Shown: piece by piece, positions 35,115 through 43,216 of the stretch
Layout of the letters: the number at the start of each line of letters is the position of its first letter
How positions within the stretch are numbered: the first letter of the stretch is position 1
Source: Halodurantibacterium flavum
Lineage (GTDB): Bacteria; Pseudomonadota; Alphaproteobacteria; Rhodobacterales; Rhodobacteraceae
Reading direction: 5' to 3'
Assembly (NCBI RefSeq): GCF_042681825.1
Contig: NZ_JBHUGH010000002.1
Location: 310,001-374,000, forward strand
DNA length: 64,000 bases
Program-made: the position numbers and the translations under genes
Notes under the pieces: model-generated
Seen by the model: the letters and a program-made list of their open reading frames with translations, nothing else
Databases searched by the model: none
What the model was told of the DNA's origin: nothing

Positions 35115-37448
35115 ATGAACCACACCATGACCGCACGGGACCGCATCGCCCGCCAGATGGAGGACCCGGCGCTGCTGCGCCTGCACCGGGCGCTGTCGCG
35201 CCTGAAATCGGTCGTGACGGTGATGAATACCGGCGCCCATCCCGATGACGAACAGAACGGGCTTCTGGCCTTTCTGCGGCTCGGGCTGGGGATGCGGGTG
35301 GTCGTCGCCTGCTCGACCCGGGGCGAGGGCGGGCAGAACATCCTTGGCCCCGAACGCGGCGCGGCGCTCGGCGTCCTGCGCACCCGAGAGATGGAGGCCG
35401 CCGCCGCCCGGATCGACGCGGATGTGGTCTGGCTGGGCTTTGGCCCCGGCGATCCGGTGCATGACTTCGGCTTTTCCAAGACGGGTGAGGGCACGCTTGC
35501 CCGCTGGGGCGAGGAGCGGCTGCTGGAACGCCTTGTGCGCGCCTATCGCAGCGAATGCCCCGATATCGTGATCCCGACCTTTCTGGACGTGCCGGGCCAG
35601 CACGGCCATCACCGCGCCATGACCCGCGCGGCGCGGCGGGCGATTGCGCTGGCGGCCGATCCTGCGGCCTTTCCCGATCATCTGGCCGAAGGCCTGCGGC
35701 CCTGGCAGGTGGCCAAGTTCTACCTGCCCGCTTGGTCGGGGGGCGGGGCGACCTATGACGATGAGCTGCCCCCGCCAAAGGCGACGCTGCGGGTTCAGGC
35801 CGCCGGACGTGACCCGGCAACCGGGGCGGCCTGGGATCACATCGGGGAATGGTCGCGCTATTACCACGCCTCGCAGGCGATGGGGCAGTGGCGCGATGTG
35901 CCGCGCGACGGCTGGGACCTGCATCTGGAGGGCGGCGCGCCGGAAGCCGCGATCACCGAAGACCTGCCCGCGAGCCTTGGCGATCTAGCGGCACTGCCGG
36001 GCGCGCCGCCCGCGCTTTCGGTGGCGGCGGATGCGATCGGGGCGGCCATCGCGGCCTTTCCGGCAGCCGACCGCATCCTGCCCGCCCTGCTGCAGGCCGA
36101 CCGCGCCCTGCAAGAGGCCGAAGCCGACAGCGCATATCCCCATCGCCACCGCGTGACCCGCAAGCGCATCGAGGTTCAGGCGGCGCTGTTCGAGGCGGCG
36201 GGCGTCACGATCCGCGCCTGGCCCGAACCTGCGCTGCTGCCCGCGGGCGGGCAGGGGCGGATCGGATGGCATGTCGCGGGCGACCGGCCCGTGACGCTGC
36301 GCGCCGTCCTGCCGGATGGCGTCACCGGGGGCGAGGCGGGCCCCACCGGCCTGACCGTCACGGCCGCACCCGATGCGCCCTTCTCGCAACCCTTCATGCC
36401 CGGATGGGAGGCTAGGGGCGGCAATCACGGCACTTTCCTTTCGGCCGAGATGGTGCTGGAGGACCGGACGATCCGCCGCCGCGTCGATCTGGATGGGCCG
36501 TTGCAGATCGTCCCCGCCCGGACCCTGCAGGTAGAGCCCGACGCCTTTGTCCTGCGCCTGGCCGACCCGCCGGCGGCGCTCGATCTCCGGTTCCGGGGGC
36601 CGGTGCCGGACCTGACCCTGCCGCCGGGCGTGACGCTCGATGGCACGCGCCTGCATCTGACAGGGCCGACTGCGCCCGGGCTGCATGATCTTGCACCCCG
36701 GCTGGACGGGCGGCCCGCGATGCGGATGACGACCGCCGCCTATCCGCATGTCGGGCGGCTCGCCTATCTGGAACCGGCGGCGTTGCGCCTGCTGGCGCTG
36801 GATCTTGCGCTGCCGGATGCGCGGATCGGCTATGTCGGCGGCGGGGGCGATCGCGTGGGGCTGTGGCTGGGGCGGATGGGGCTCGACGTCACGGCGCTGG
36901 ACGATCTGGCGGCGGATGCGGATCTGTCGCGGTTCGACACCATCGTCATCGGCATCGTGGCTTTCGGCACCCGGCCCGACCTGGCTGCGGCGGTTCCGGC
37001 CCTGCACCGCTTTGTGGAAGGGGGCGGGCATCTGGTGACGCTTTACCAGCGCCCCGATCAGGGCTGGGCCGCGGACAAGGTGCCGTCCCGGCGGCTGGTT
37101 GTGGGCACGCCCTCGCTCCGCTGGCGGGTGACGGACCCTGCGGCGCCTGTGACGGTTCTGGAACCGGATCACATGCTGCTGACCGGCCCGAACCGGATCG
37201 GCCCCGACGATTGGGCCGGCTGGGACAAGGAGAGGGGGATCTATTTCGCCGCCGACTGGGACAGCGCCTATACGCCGTTGCTGGCGGTCAGCGATGACGG
37301 CGAGGCGCCGCTGAAGGGGGCATTGATATCGGGCCGGATCGGAAAGGGGCGGCACACGCATGTGAGCCTCGTGCTGCACCATCAGCTTGACCGGCTGGTG
37401 CCGGGGGTGTTCCGGCTGCTCGCCAATCTGGTGCAGCCCGCCGGATGA
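35115..37448 (+). CDS. Large PIG-L (LmbE/GlcNAc deacetylase) family protein
   Basis: The product has 777 residues with AGGAGG ahead of the ATG. The N-terminal domain (30-260) is a PIG-L N-deacetylase: the zinc/catalytic motif AHPDDEQNG (41-49) and the second metal motif PGQHGHHRA (161-169). This family removes acetyl from GlcNAc-linked molecules (MshB, BshB, PIG-L). The following 500 residues hold beta-rich segments and a C-terminal ThuA/amidotransferase-like fold (IGYVGGGGDRVGLWLGRMGL), rare outside large LmbE proteins. There is no signal peptide, so the substrate is imported. Next to the amino-sugar ABC operon, it probably deacetylates the imported conjugate. Confidence 0.8.
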   Translation: MNHTMTARDRIARQMEDPALLRLHRALSRLKSVVTVMNTGAHPDDEQNGLLAFLRLGLGMRVVVACSTRGEGGQNILGPERGAALGVLRTREMEAAAARIDADVVWLGFGPGDPVHDFGFSKTGEGTLARWGEERLLERLVRAYRSECPDIVIPTFLDVPGQHGHHRAMTRAARRAIALAADPAAFPDHLAEGLRPWQVAKFYLPAWSGGGATYDDELPPPKATLRVQAAGRDPATGAAWDHIGEWSRYYHASQAMGQWRDVPRDGWDLHLEGGAPEAAITEDLPASLGDLAALPGAPPALSVAADAIGAAIAAFPAADRILPALLQADRALQEAEADSAYPHRHRVTRKRIEVQAALFEAAGVTIRAWPEPALLPAGGQGRIGWHVAGDRPVTLRAVLPDGVTGGEAGPTGLTVTAAPDAPFSQPFMPGWEARGGNHGTFLSAEMVLEDRTIRRRVDLDGPLQIVPARTLQVEPDAFVLRLADPPAALDLRFRGPVPDLTLPPGVTLDGTRLHLTGPTAPGLHDLAPRLDGRPAMRMTTAAYPHVGRLAYLEPAALRLLALDLALPDARIGYVGGGGDRVGLWLGRMGLDVTALDDLAADADLSRFDTIVIGIVAFGTRPDLAAAVPALHRFVEGGGHLVTLYQRPDQGWAADKVPSRRLVVGTPSLRWRVTDPAAPVTVLEPDHMLLTGPNRIGPDDWAGWDKERGIYFAADWDSAYTPLLAVSDDGEAPLKGALISGRIGKGRHTHVSLVLHHQLDRLVPGVFRLLANLVQPAG

Positions 37449-37463
37449 TGCCAGGGCCCCCTG

Positions 37464-38402
37464 ATGCGTGCTGAGCCTGAAACCGCGCCGCCACCCGACC
37501 GCCCGCTGGCGGGGGTGCCCTGGCTGATCGCGGATATGGTGCTGGTCACCGCGATGACCGTTCTGGTCAAGATGCAGGGCGCCACCTATCCGGCGGTGCA
37601 GATGGTCTTTATCCGCGCGCTGATCGGGCTGCTGGCGATCCTGCCGCTGATCTGGCGGCGCAGGCGCGATTTCCTGACCATGCGGCAACCCTTGCGCAAT
37701 GCGGGCCGGGTCGCCTGCAACGCGCTGGCGCTGACGATGAACTTTGCCGCCGTGACGGCCCTGCCGCTCGCGCTGGTGAACGCCATCGGCTTTACCCGGC
37801 CGGTCGTCTCGATGGTGCTGGCGGTGGCGATCCTGGGCGAGCGGATCGGCCGCATCCGCTGGATCGGGGGCGGCATCGCGTTTCTCGGCGTGCTGTTCCT
37901 CATCGCGCCCGAGGTCCGGACCCTGCCCCCCGGGGCGCTGATCTTCAATGTGGGGTTGCTTGCGGCCTTCGGCTCGGTCTTTTTCGGGTCGATGGCTGCG
38001 ATCCAGACGCGGGCCTTGCGGGGCGAAAGCACGACGGTGATGATGGTCTTCTACACGCTGGGGCTGGTGGTGCTGACGGCGGGGCCGGCAATCTGGGTCT
38101 GGGCACCGGTGCGGCCTGGCGACTGGCCCGCGCTGCTGGCCATCGGGGTTCTGGCTCAGACGGCGCAGTATTTCTTTCTGCGCGCCTATCGCGGGACCGA
38201 GGCCGGGATGCTTGCGCCCTTCGGCTATCTCTCGATCCTGCTGGCGGGGGCTGCGGGCTGGGTGTTTTTCGATGAACGCCCGCATCCGGAAATGCTGATC
38301 GGGGCGGCCATCATCATAGCGGCGCTGCATCTGATCTGGCGGTCGGAACGGCGGCGCAGGGCCTCCGGAAGGGCGGGCGGGGCGACAGATAAAAATCTTT
38401 GA
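37464..38402 (+). CDS. EamA/DMT family transporter
   Basis: The product has 312 residues with about ten membrane helices arranged as two EamA repeats; the first repeat includes LPLALVNAIGFTRPVVSMVL and the second ends LAPFGYLSILLAGAAGWVFF. This family exports small metabolites such as amino acids and nucleotides. It lies 15 bases after the PIG-L gene and may release or balance a product of that pathway. The cytoplasmic ends are Arg-rich. Confidence 0.85.
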   Translation: MRAEPETAPPPDRPLAGVPWLIADMVLVTAMTVLVKMQGATYPAVQMVFIRALIGLLAILPLIWRRRRDFLTMRQPLRNAGRVACNALALTMNFAAVTALPLALVNAIGFTRPVVSMVLAVAILGERIGRIRWIGGGIAFLGVLFLIAPEVRTLPPGALIFNVGLLAAFGSVFFGSMAAIQTRALRGESTTVMMVFYTLGLVVLTAGPAIWVWAPVRPGDWPALLAIGVLAQTAQYFFLRAYRGTEAGMLAPFGYLSILLAGAAGWVFFDERPHPEMLIGAAIIIAALHLIWRSERRRRASGRAGGATDKNL

Positions 38403-38487
38403 CCGACAAAAACTTTTTTACTAGCGTCAGCCACGGGCCCGGTGACGCGGCCCCGAGTCCTGCCGCGAAACCCCTTCAAGGATGCCG

Positions 38488-39237
38488 ATGCCCGAGCCGA
38501 GGTCAGCCCGATCCCACATCCCGGCCGACACCCCCACCGACGCAGCCGCGCCGGACCCTCAGGTGGGTGGGCCTCCGGCTGAACCTCAAGTTGGTGCGCC
38601 TCCGGCTGAACCTCTCGCTAGTGCGCCTGCGGCGCAACCACCGCAATTCGGGGGGCGCATCCGGGAACTGCGGCGCCGGGCGGGCATGACGCTGCAGGCG
38701 CTGGCCGATGAGGCCGGGATCTCGGTCGGGTTCCTCAGCCAGGTGGAACGGGACAAGGCGACGCCCTCGCTCGCGACGCTGGCGGGACTTGCGGGCGCGC
38801 TGGGGGTGGGCGTCAACTGGTTCATCGCGGCGCCCCGCGCGGCCGATGCGGTGACGCGCGCGGGCGAACGCACGCGGTTTTCCATCGCCGACAGCTCGCT
38901 TGGCTATGAACGGCTGGACACGCATCTGCCGGGTGGGACGCTTTCTTCGCTGATCGTGCATCTGCCGGTCGGCTATGCGTCCGAGGTCAGCCGCCACACC
39001 GGCGAAGAGATGATCTTTGTCCTCGAAGGCACGATCCGCCAGACGCTGGGCGAGGCGGTGATCCTGCTTGGCCCCGGCGATTCCTTTCACTTCATGGGCG
39101 ATACGCCCCATTCCTTTGCCAATGCAGGCGAGGGTCCGGCCCGGCTCCTCTGGACCGGAACCTCCCCCCGCCTGATCGGCAGCCCCGACCAGAACGAGCG
39201 GGACAACCCGCTGACATCCCAACAGGAGAGGCCATGA
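38488..39237 (+). CDS. XRE family regulator with C-terminal cupin domain
   Basis: The product has 249 residues. I prefer the ATG at 38488, which has AAGGA five bases upstream; an ATG at 38482 overlaps that site. An N-terminal Pro/Ala-rich region of 55 residues holds three 9-residue repeats. The helix-turn-helix follows (about 57-112; RRRAGMTLQALADEAGISVG, SQVERDKATPSL), then a cupin sensor domain (GEEMIFVLEGTIRQTLGEAV, GDSFHFMGDTPHSFAN). Such regulators control amino-acid or amine use. Its stop overlaps the binding-protein gene, so it is probably autoregulatory for this operon. Confidence 0.85.
   Translation: MPEPRSARSHIPADTPTDAAAPDPQVGGPPAEPQVGAPPAEPLASAPAAQPPQFGGRIRELRRRAGMTLQALADEAGISVGFLSQVERDKATPSLATLAGLAGALGVGVNWFIAAPRAADAVTRAGERTRFSIADSSLGYERLDTHLPGGTLSSLIVHLPVGYASEVSRHTGEEMIFVLEGTIRQTLGEAVILLGPGDSFHFMGDTPHSFANAGEGPARLLWTGTSPRLIGSPDQNERDNPLTSQQERP
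38557..38637 (+). repeat. Three tandem 27-bp repeats within the XRE-cupin gene
   Basis: Three in-frame 27-bp units (38557, 38584, 38611) encode PQVGGPPAE, PQVGAPPAE and PLASAPAAQ. Units 1 and 2 are nearly identical; unit 3 has diverged. They extend the disordered linker before the DNA-binding domain and probably arose by slippage. Confidence 0.8.
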
Positions 39238-40832
39238 CATTCATCCGCACCACACTTGCCGCCAGCCTGCTGGCGCTGGCCACCACGCCCGCGCTTTCGC
39301 CCGCCTGGGCGGCCACGCCCGACACCGCGCTGGTGATCGCGCAGAACATCGACGACATCGTGACCATCGACCCGGCCAGCGCCTATGAATTCAGCTCGGG
39401 CGAATATGTCACCAACGTCTATGACCAGCTTGTGCAATATGACGCGGTCGATACGGAAACGCTCGCCCCCGGCCTTGCGACCGAGTGGGAGATCGACGCC
39501 GAAAACCGCACCATCACCTTTACCCTGCGCGAGGGCGTGACCTTTCATTCCGGCAACCCCTTGCGGGCCGAGGATGTCGTGGGCAGCTGGCGCCGGGTGA
39601 TCGTGCTTGACCGCGCGCCGGCCTTCATCCTGGGGAACCTGGGCTGGACGGCCGAGAATTTCGACGAGATGGTGACGGGTGACGGCAACACCGTGACGAT
39701 CCGCTGGGCGGGCGATTTCGCGCCCTCCTTCGTGTTGAACGTCCTTGCCTCGCGGCCCGGCTCGGTCGTGGACATGGAAACCGTCATGGCGCATGAGGTC
39801 GACGGCGACATGGGCCATGCCTGGCTGAACGAGAACAGCGCGGGCACTGGCCCCTTCCGGCTGCGCACCTTCCGCCCCGGCGAGGTGCTGATGCTCGATG
39901 CGAACCCCGATTATTTCGGCGGTGCCCCCGCGATGGAACAGATCCTGATCCGCCATGTGGCCGAGGCGGCGACGCAGCGGTTGCTGCTCGAATCCGGCGA
40001 TGTGGACATGGCCAAGAACCTGACACCCGATCAGGTCGCGGGTCTGGGCGGCACCGACGGCATCAAGGTCGAAACCTTCCCGCAGGCCGCCGTGCACTGG
40101 ATTTCCTTCAACCAGAAGACCGAGGCGCTGACCAACCCCGCCCTGTGGGAGGCCGCGCGCTATCTGGTCGATTATGAAGGCATGGCCGACAGCTTTCTTC
40201 AGGGGCAGATGCAGGTGCATCAGGCCTTCTGGCCGGCGGGCTTTCCGGGGGCCGTGACGGACACGCCCTTCAGCTATGATCCCGAGCGCGCGCGCCAGAT
40301 CCTGGAGGAAGGCGGGGTCGACCTGCCGATCACAGTCACGCTCGACGTGATCAACGCAAACCCGTTCGACGACATGGCGCAGTCGCTGCAACAGACTTTC
40401 TCGCAGGCGGGGATCAACTTTGAAATCCTGCCGGGCACCGGCGCGCAGGTCATCACCAAATACCGTGCGCGGACCCATCAGGCGATGCTGCTTTACTGGG
40501 GCCCGGACTTCATGGACCCCCATTCCAACGCCAAGGCCTTTGCCTATAACGCCGACAACTCGGACGAGGCCTATGTCTCGACCACCACATGGCGCAACGC
40601 CTGGATGCCGCCCGAGGAGATCAACGAGCTCACCATGGCGGCGCTGGCGGAACAGGATGCCGACCGCCGGCTGGAGATGTATGAGGAACTGCAGCGCGAA
40701 ATGCAGCAGGAGGCCCCCTTTGTCATCATGTTCCAGGCGGTGAAGCAGGTCGCGATGGCGGAACGTGTGACGGGCTTCGTCAACGGCTCAAATTCCGACT
40801 TCGTCTATTACCGGCTGGTCGAAAAGATCTGA
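39234..40832 (+). CDS. ABC substrate-binding protein, family 5, without adjacent permease genes
   Basis: The product has 532 residues with a signal peptide (FIRTTLAASLLALATTPALS, then PAWAAT). The SBP_bac_5 pattern includes NVYDQLVQYDAVDTETLAPG, ITFTLREGVTFHSGNPLRAE and SAGTGPFRLRTFRPGEV. No permease or ATPase gene is next to it, so it must deliver its ligand to a transporter encoded elsewhere, perhaps the peptide-type permeases at 8962-10718. It overlaps the XRE-cupin gene by four bases and is followed by a strong hairpin, then GAF and M24 genes. Confidence 0.87.
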   Translation: MTFIRTTLAASLLALATTPALSPAWAATPDTALVIAQNIDDIVTIDPASAYEFSSGEYVTNVYDQLVQYDAVDTETLAPGLATEWEIDAENRTITFTLREGVTFHSGNPLRAEDVVGSWRRVIVLDRAPAFILGNLGWTAENFDEMVTGDGNTVTIRWAGDFAPSFVLNVLASRPGSVVDMETVMAHEVDGDMGHAWLNENSAGTGPFRLRTFRPGEVLMLDANPDYFGGAPAMEQILIRHVAEAATQRLLLESGDVDMAKNLTPDQVAGLGGTDGIKVETFPQAAVHWISFNQKTEALTNPALWEAARYLVDYEGMADSFLQGQMQVHQAFWPAGFPGAVTDTPFSYDPERARQILEEGGVDLPITVTLDVINANPFDDMAQSLQQTFSQAGINFEILPGTGAQVITKYRARTHQAMLLYWGPDFMDPHSNAKAFAYNADNSDEAYVSTTTWRNAWMPPEEINELTMAALAEQDADRRLEMYEELQREMQQEAPFVIMFQAVKQVAMAERVTGFVNGSNSDFVYYRLVEKI

Positions 40833-40839
40833 CATGACC

Positions 40840-40866
40840 TGCGGGGGCGGCGCTGCGGCCCCCGCA
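40840..40866 (+). terminator. Hairpin after the orphan binding-protein gene
   Basis: A 9-bp perfect stem TGCGGGGGC / GCCCCCGCA with a 9-base loop lies seven bases after the stop. No U-tract follows. It may attenuate transcription into the GAF/M24 pair or stabilise the upstream message. Confidence 0.55.
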
Positions 40867-40920
40867 TCCTGATCGGACCGCGGCCAGTTTCGGTCCCAAG
40901 CCAAGCAAAGAAGACCCCAC

Positions 40921-41373
40921 ATGACCACCCCCGATGCGGTATTCGCCGCACTTCACGACGCCGCGCGACAGGATTGCGGCGCCCGGCTTTTCACCGTTAC
41001 CGTCCTGAACCGCGCGGCGGGGCTGGTGCGGCGGGCCTATACCTCTCACCCCGTGGATTACCCGACATCGGGCACCAAGCCGATGCGTGACGACCCCTGG
41101 TCCGACCGGGTGATCGGCGAGGGGCGCAGCTTTGTCGCCAACACGACGCCCGAATTCGCGATCTATTTCGCCGATCACGCGCTGATCAACAGCCTTGGCT
41201 GTGAGGCCGCGATGAACATCCCCGTCGCCGATGACGCAGGGATGGTCGTGGGCACGGTCAACATTCTGGATGCCGAGGGGCATTTCACCCCCGAGCGTGT
41301 CGCCCGGCTGGAAGGTCTGGTCGCGGCGCATCGCGCGCAACTTGTCGCCGCAATGAAAAAGGTCCCCCTGTGA
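40921..41373 (+). CDS. GAF domain-containing protein
   Basis: The product has 150 residues, a single GAF fold with no output domain. Typical segments are FTVTVLNRAAGLVRRAYTSH, ALINSLGCEAAMNIPVADD and VVGTVNILDAEGHFTPERVA. Small free GAF proteins bind a ligand or act as methionine-sulfoxide reductase (fRMsr), but the paired Cys residues of fRMsr are not evident here (one in ALINSLGCEA, another in QDCGARLF). Its stop overlaps the M24 peptidase start, so it may be a sensor or partner of that enzyme. Confidence 0.72.
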   Translation: MTTPDAVFAALHDAARQDCGARLFTVTVLNRAAGLVRRAYTSHPVDYPTSGTKPMRDDPWSDRVIGEGRSFVANTTPEFAIYFADHALINSLGCEAAMNIPVADDAGMVVGTVNILDAEGHFTPERVARLEGLVAAHRAQLVAAMKKVPL

Positions 41374-42479
41374 TGACACCTGCCTTTACCGGAACGGATG
41401 TGGCGGCGCGGCTCGACCGGCTGCGGGCGCGGATGGCGCAGACCGGAACGGATCTGCTGGCGCTGGCGCCGGGCGCGCATATGCGCTGGCTTCTGGGGTT
41501 CGCGCCGCACCCCGACGAACGGCTGTGCCTGCTTTTGGTCGGGCGGCAGACGGCGGGCTTCGTGATGCCCGCGCTCAACGCGACCGATGCGCGGCAGCAC
41601 AGCGACCTTGCCTTTTGGGAATGGGCCGATGCGGAAGGCCCGGATCAGGCGCTGGCGGCGGCGCTGGGGGCGATCGCACCCGCGCCCGCGCGCCTTGCGC
41701 TGGATGAAACGATGCGGGCGGACCACACGCTCTTGCTGCTCGATGCGCTGCCCGATGCGGCGCGGGTGCTGGCGGCGGGCGATATCGGGATGCTGCGGCA
41801 GATCAAGGACGCGACCGAACTGGACGCGCTGGCAGAAAACGCCCGCATCGCGGATCAGGCGCAGGCGGCGGTCCGGGCGGCACTGCGCCCCGGCGTGACC
41901 GAGGCCGAGATCGCGCAGGTCGCCCGCGATGCCTTTGCCGCGCAGGGCGCGCGCTGCGAATTCGCGATCATCGCCTTTGGCCCCAACAGCGCCTTTCCCC
42001 ATCACAGCAGCGGCCAGCGCCGGCTGGACCATGGCGACGCGGTGCTGATCGACATCGGCGGGCGGAAGGGCACGCATGTGTCGGACATCACGCGGATGGC
42101 TGCCTTCGGCGCAGCGCCCGAGGGCTATGGCGCTGTTCATGCGGTGGTGGATGCGGCGGTGGCCGCCGCGCTGGCGGCGATCCGGCCCGGCGTGCCCGCG
42201 CATGTGGTGGACGATGCGGCGCGGGGCGTGATCACCGATGCGGGCTATGGCGCGTTCTTTACCCATCGCACCGGGCATGGTCTGGGCACCGAGGTGCATG
42301 AACCGCCCTACATGACCTCGGCCAATCAGGCGCTGCTTGAGGAAGGGATGGTCTTTACCGTCGAGCCGGGGATCTACCTGCCCGGCCGGTTCGGCATCCG
42401 GCTGGAAGAGGTCGCGGTCGTCACCGCCGACGGCGCGCGCATCCTGTCGGGCCTGTCGCGCGATCTGGTCGTGGTCTGA
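41370..42479 (+). CDS. M24 metallopeptidase (Xaa-Pro dipeptidase type)
   Basis: The product has 369 residues. The GTG at 41370 overlaps the GAF stop and has AAAAAGG seven bases upstream; the next codon is ATG. Unlike the other three M24 proteins here, all metal ligands are present: VLIDIGGRKGTHVSDITRMA (two Asp), HRTGHGLGTEVHEPPYM (His), TVEPGIYLPG (Glu) and FGIRLEEVAVV (Glu). It should be a Mn/Co-dependent aminopeptidase or dipeptidase, possibly acting on the dipeptide captured by the binding protein of this operon. It converges on a GntR gene. Confidence 0.87.
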   Translation: MMTPAFTGTDVAARLDRLRARMAQTGTDLLALAPGAHMRWLLGFAPHPDERLCLLLVGRQTAGFVMPALNATDARQHSDLAFWEWADAEGPDQALAAALGAIAPAPARLALDETMRADHTLLLLDALPDAARVLAAGDIGMLRQIKDATELDALAENARIADQAQAAVRAALRPGVTEAEIAQVARDAFAAQGARCEFAIIAFGPNSAFPHHSSGQRRLDHGDAVLIDIGGRKGTHVSDITRMAAFGAAPEGYGAVHAVVDAAVAAALAAIRPGVPAHVVDDAARGVITDAGYGAFFTHRTGHGLGTEVHEPPYMTSANQALLEEGMVFTVEPGIYLPGRFGIRLEEVAVVTADGARILSGLSRDLVVV

Positions 42480-42510
42480 AACTGATCGGGGCAGACACGC
42501 CGGGGCCGGA

Positions 42511-43215
42511 TCAGCCGGCCACGCCGCTTTCCGCCCCGTCTTCGGCCGCTGCCGCCTCCAGCGCTGCGCGGCTCAGCGCCCAGGCGTCGCGCAGCAGGCG
42601 TTCCGTCACGGTGGCGGCGGTGGCCGTGTCGCCCCGGGCGATGGCCTCGATCATGGCACCGTTGCCCTCGACCATGCGCGTCAGGATCGCCGGCGCGGAC
42701 CGATAGGCCCGGAACCGATAACGCAGCGCCGATTTGTTGAGCTGGTCGAGCAGCTTGACCAGAACCGGATTGCCGCAGGCCCCGTGCAGGATGTCGGTCA
42801 TGCGCACATTGGCCTCAAAGCCCGCGCGGCTGTCGCCCCGGTCGGCCGCGCGCTGCATCGCCACCAGTTCCGACCGCAACCGGCGCACGGCCTGCTGCCG
42901 GTCGTCCCGCGCGGCCAGCAGGGCCGCCGCCGTCGCCTCGAGCGGTACGCGGCAGGTGGTGATGTCGTCGAGCATCGTCAGCGAGAGGCTGGTCACGCGC
43001 GCGCCCAGCCTTGGCCGGCGTTCCACCAGACCGCGTCCTTCAAGGATCTGGAACGCCTCGCGCAGGGGAGAGCGGGACACGCCGTAGCGGGCCGAAAGCT
43101 CTTCCTCGCGCAGCTTGGCGCCGGGGGGGAATTCCTCGCGGATGATGGCGGCTTCCAGCCGGTCGGCAACCTCGGCGCCGATGGGCTTGAGCGTCAGGCG
43201 ATCGTCGGACGTCAT
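42511..43215 (-). CDS. GntR family transcriptional regulator, FCD subfamily
   Basis: The product has 234 residues from the ATG at 43215, one base after the permease stop. The winged helix (about 10-75) has VADRLEAAIIREEFPPGAKL and YGVSRSPLREAFQILEGRG. The FCD domain covers the rest, with RMTDILHGACGNPVLVKLLD. It is the last gene of the polyamine-type ABC operon and is its likely repressor. The tail (AAAEDGAESGVAG) is low-complexity. Its end faces the M24 gene across 31 bases. Confidence 0.85.
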   Translation of the reverse strand: MTSDDRLTLKPIGAEVADRLEAAIIREEFPPGAKLREEELSARYGVSRSPLREAFQILEGRGLVERRPRLGARVTSLSLTMLDDITTCRVPLEATAAALLAARDDRQQAVRRLRSELVAMQRAADRGDSRAGFEANVRMTDILHGACGNPVLVKLLDQLNKSALRYRFRAYRSAPAILTRMVEGNGAMIEAIARGDTATAATVTERLLRDAWALSRAALEAAAAEDGAESGVAG

Positions 43216-43216
43216 G

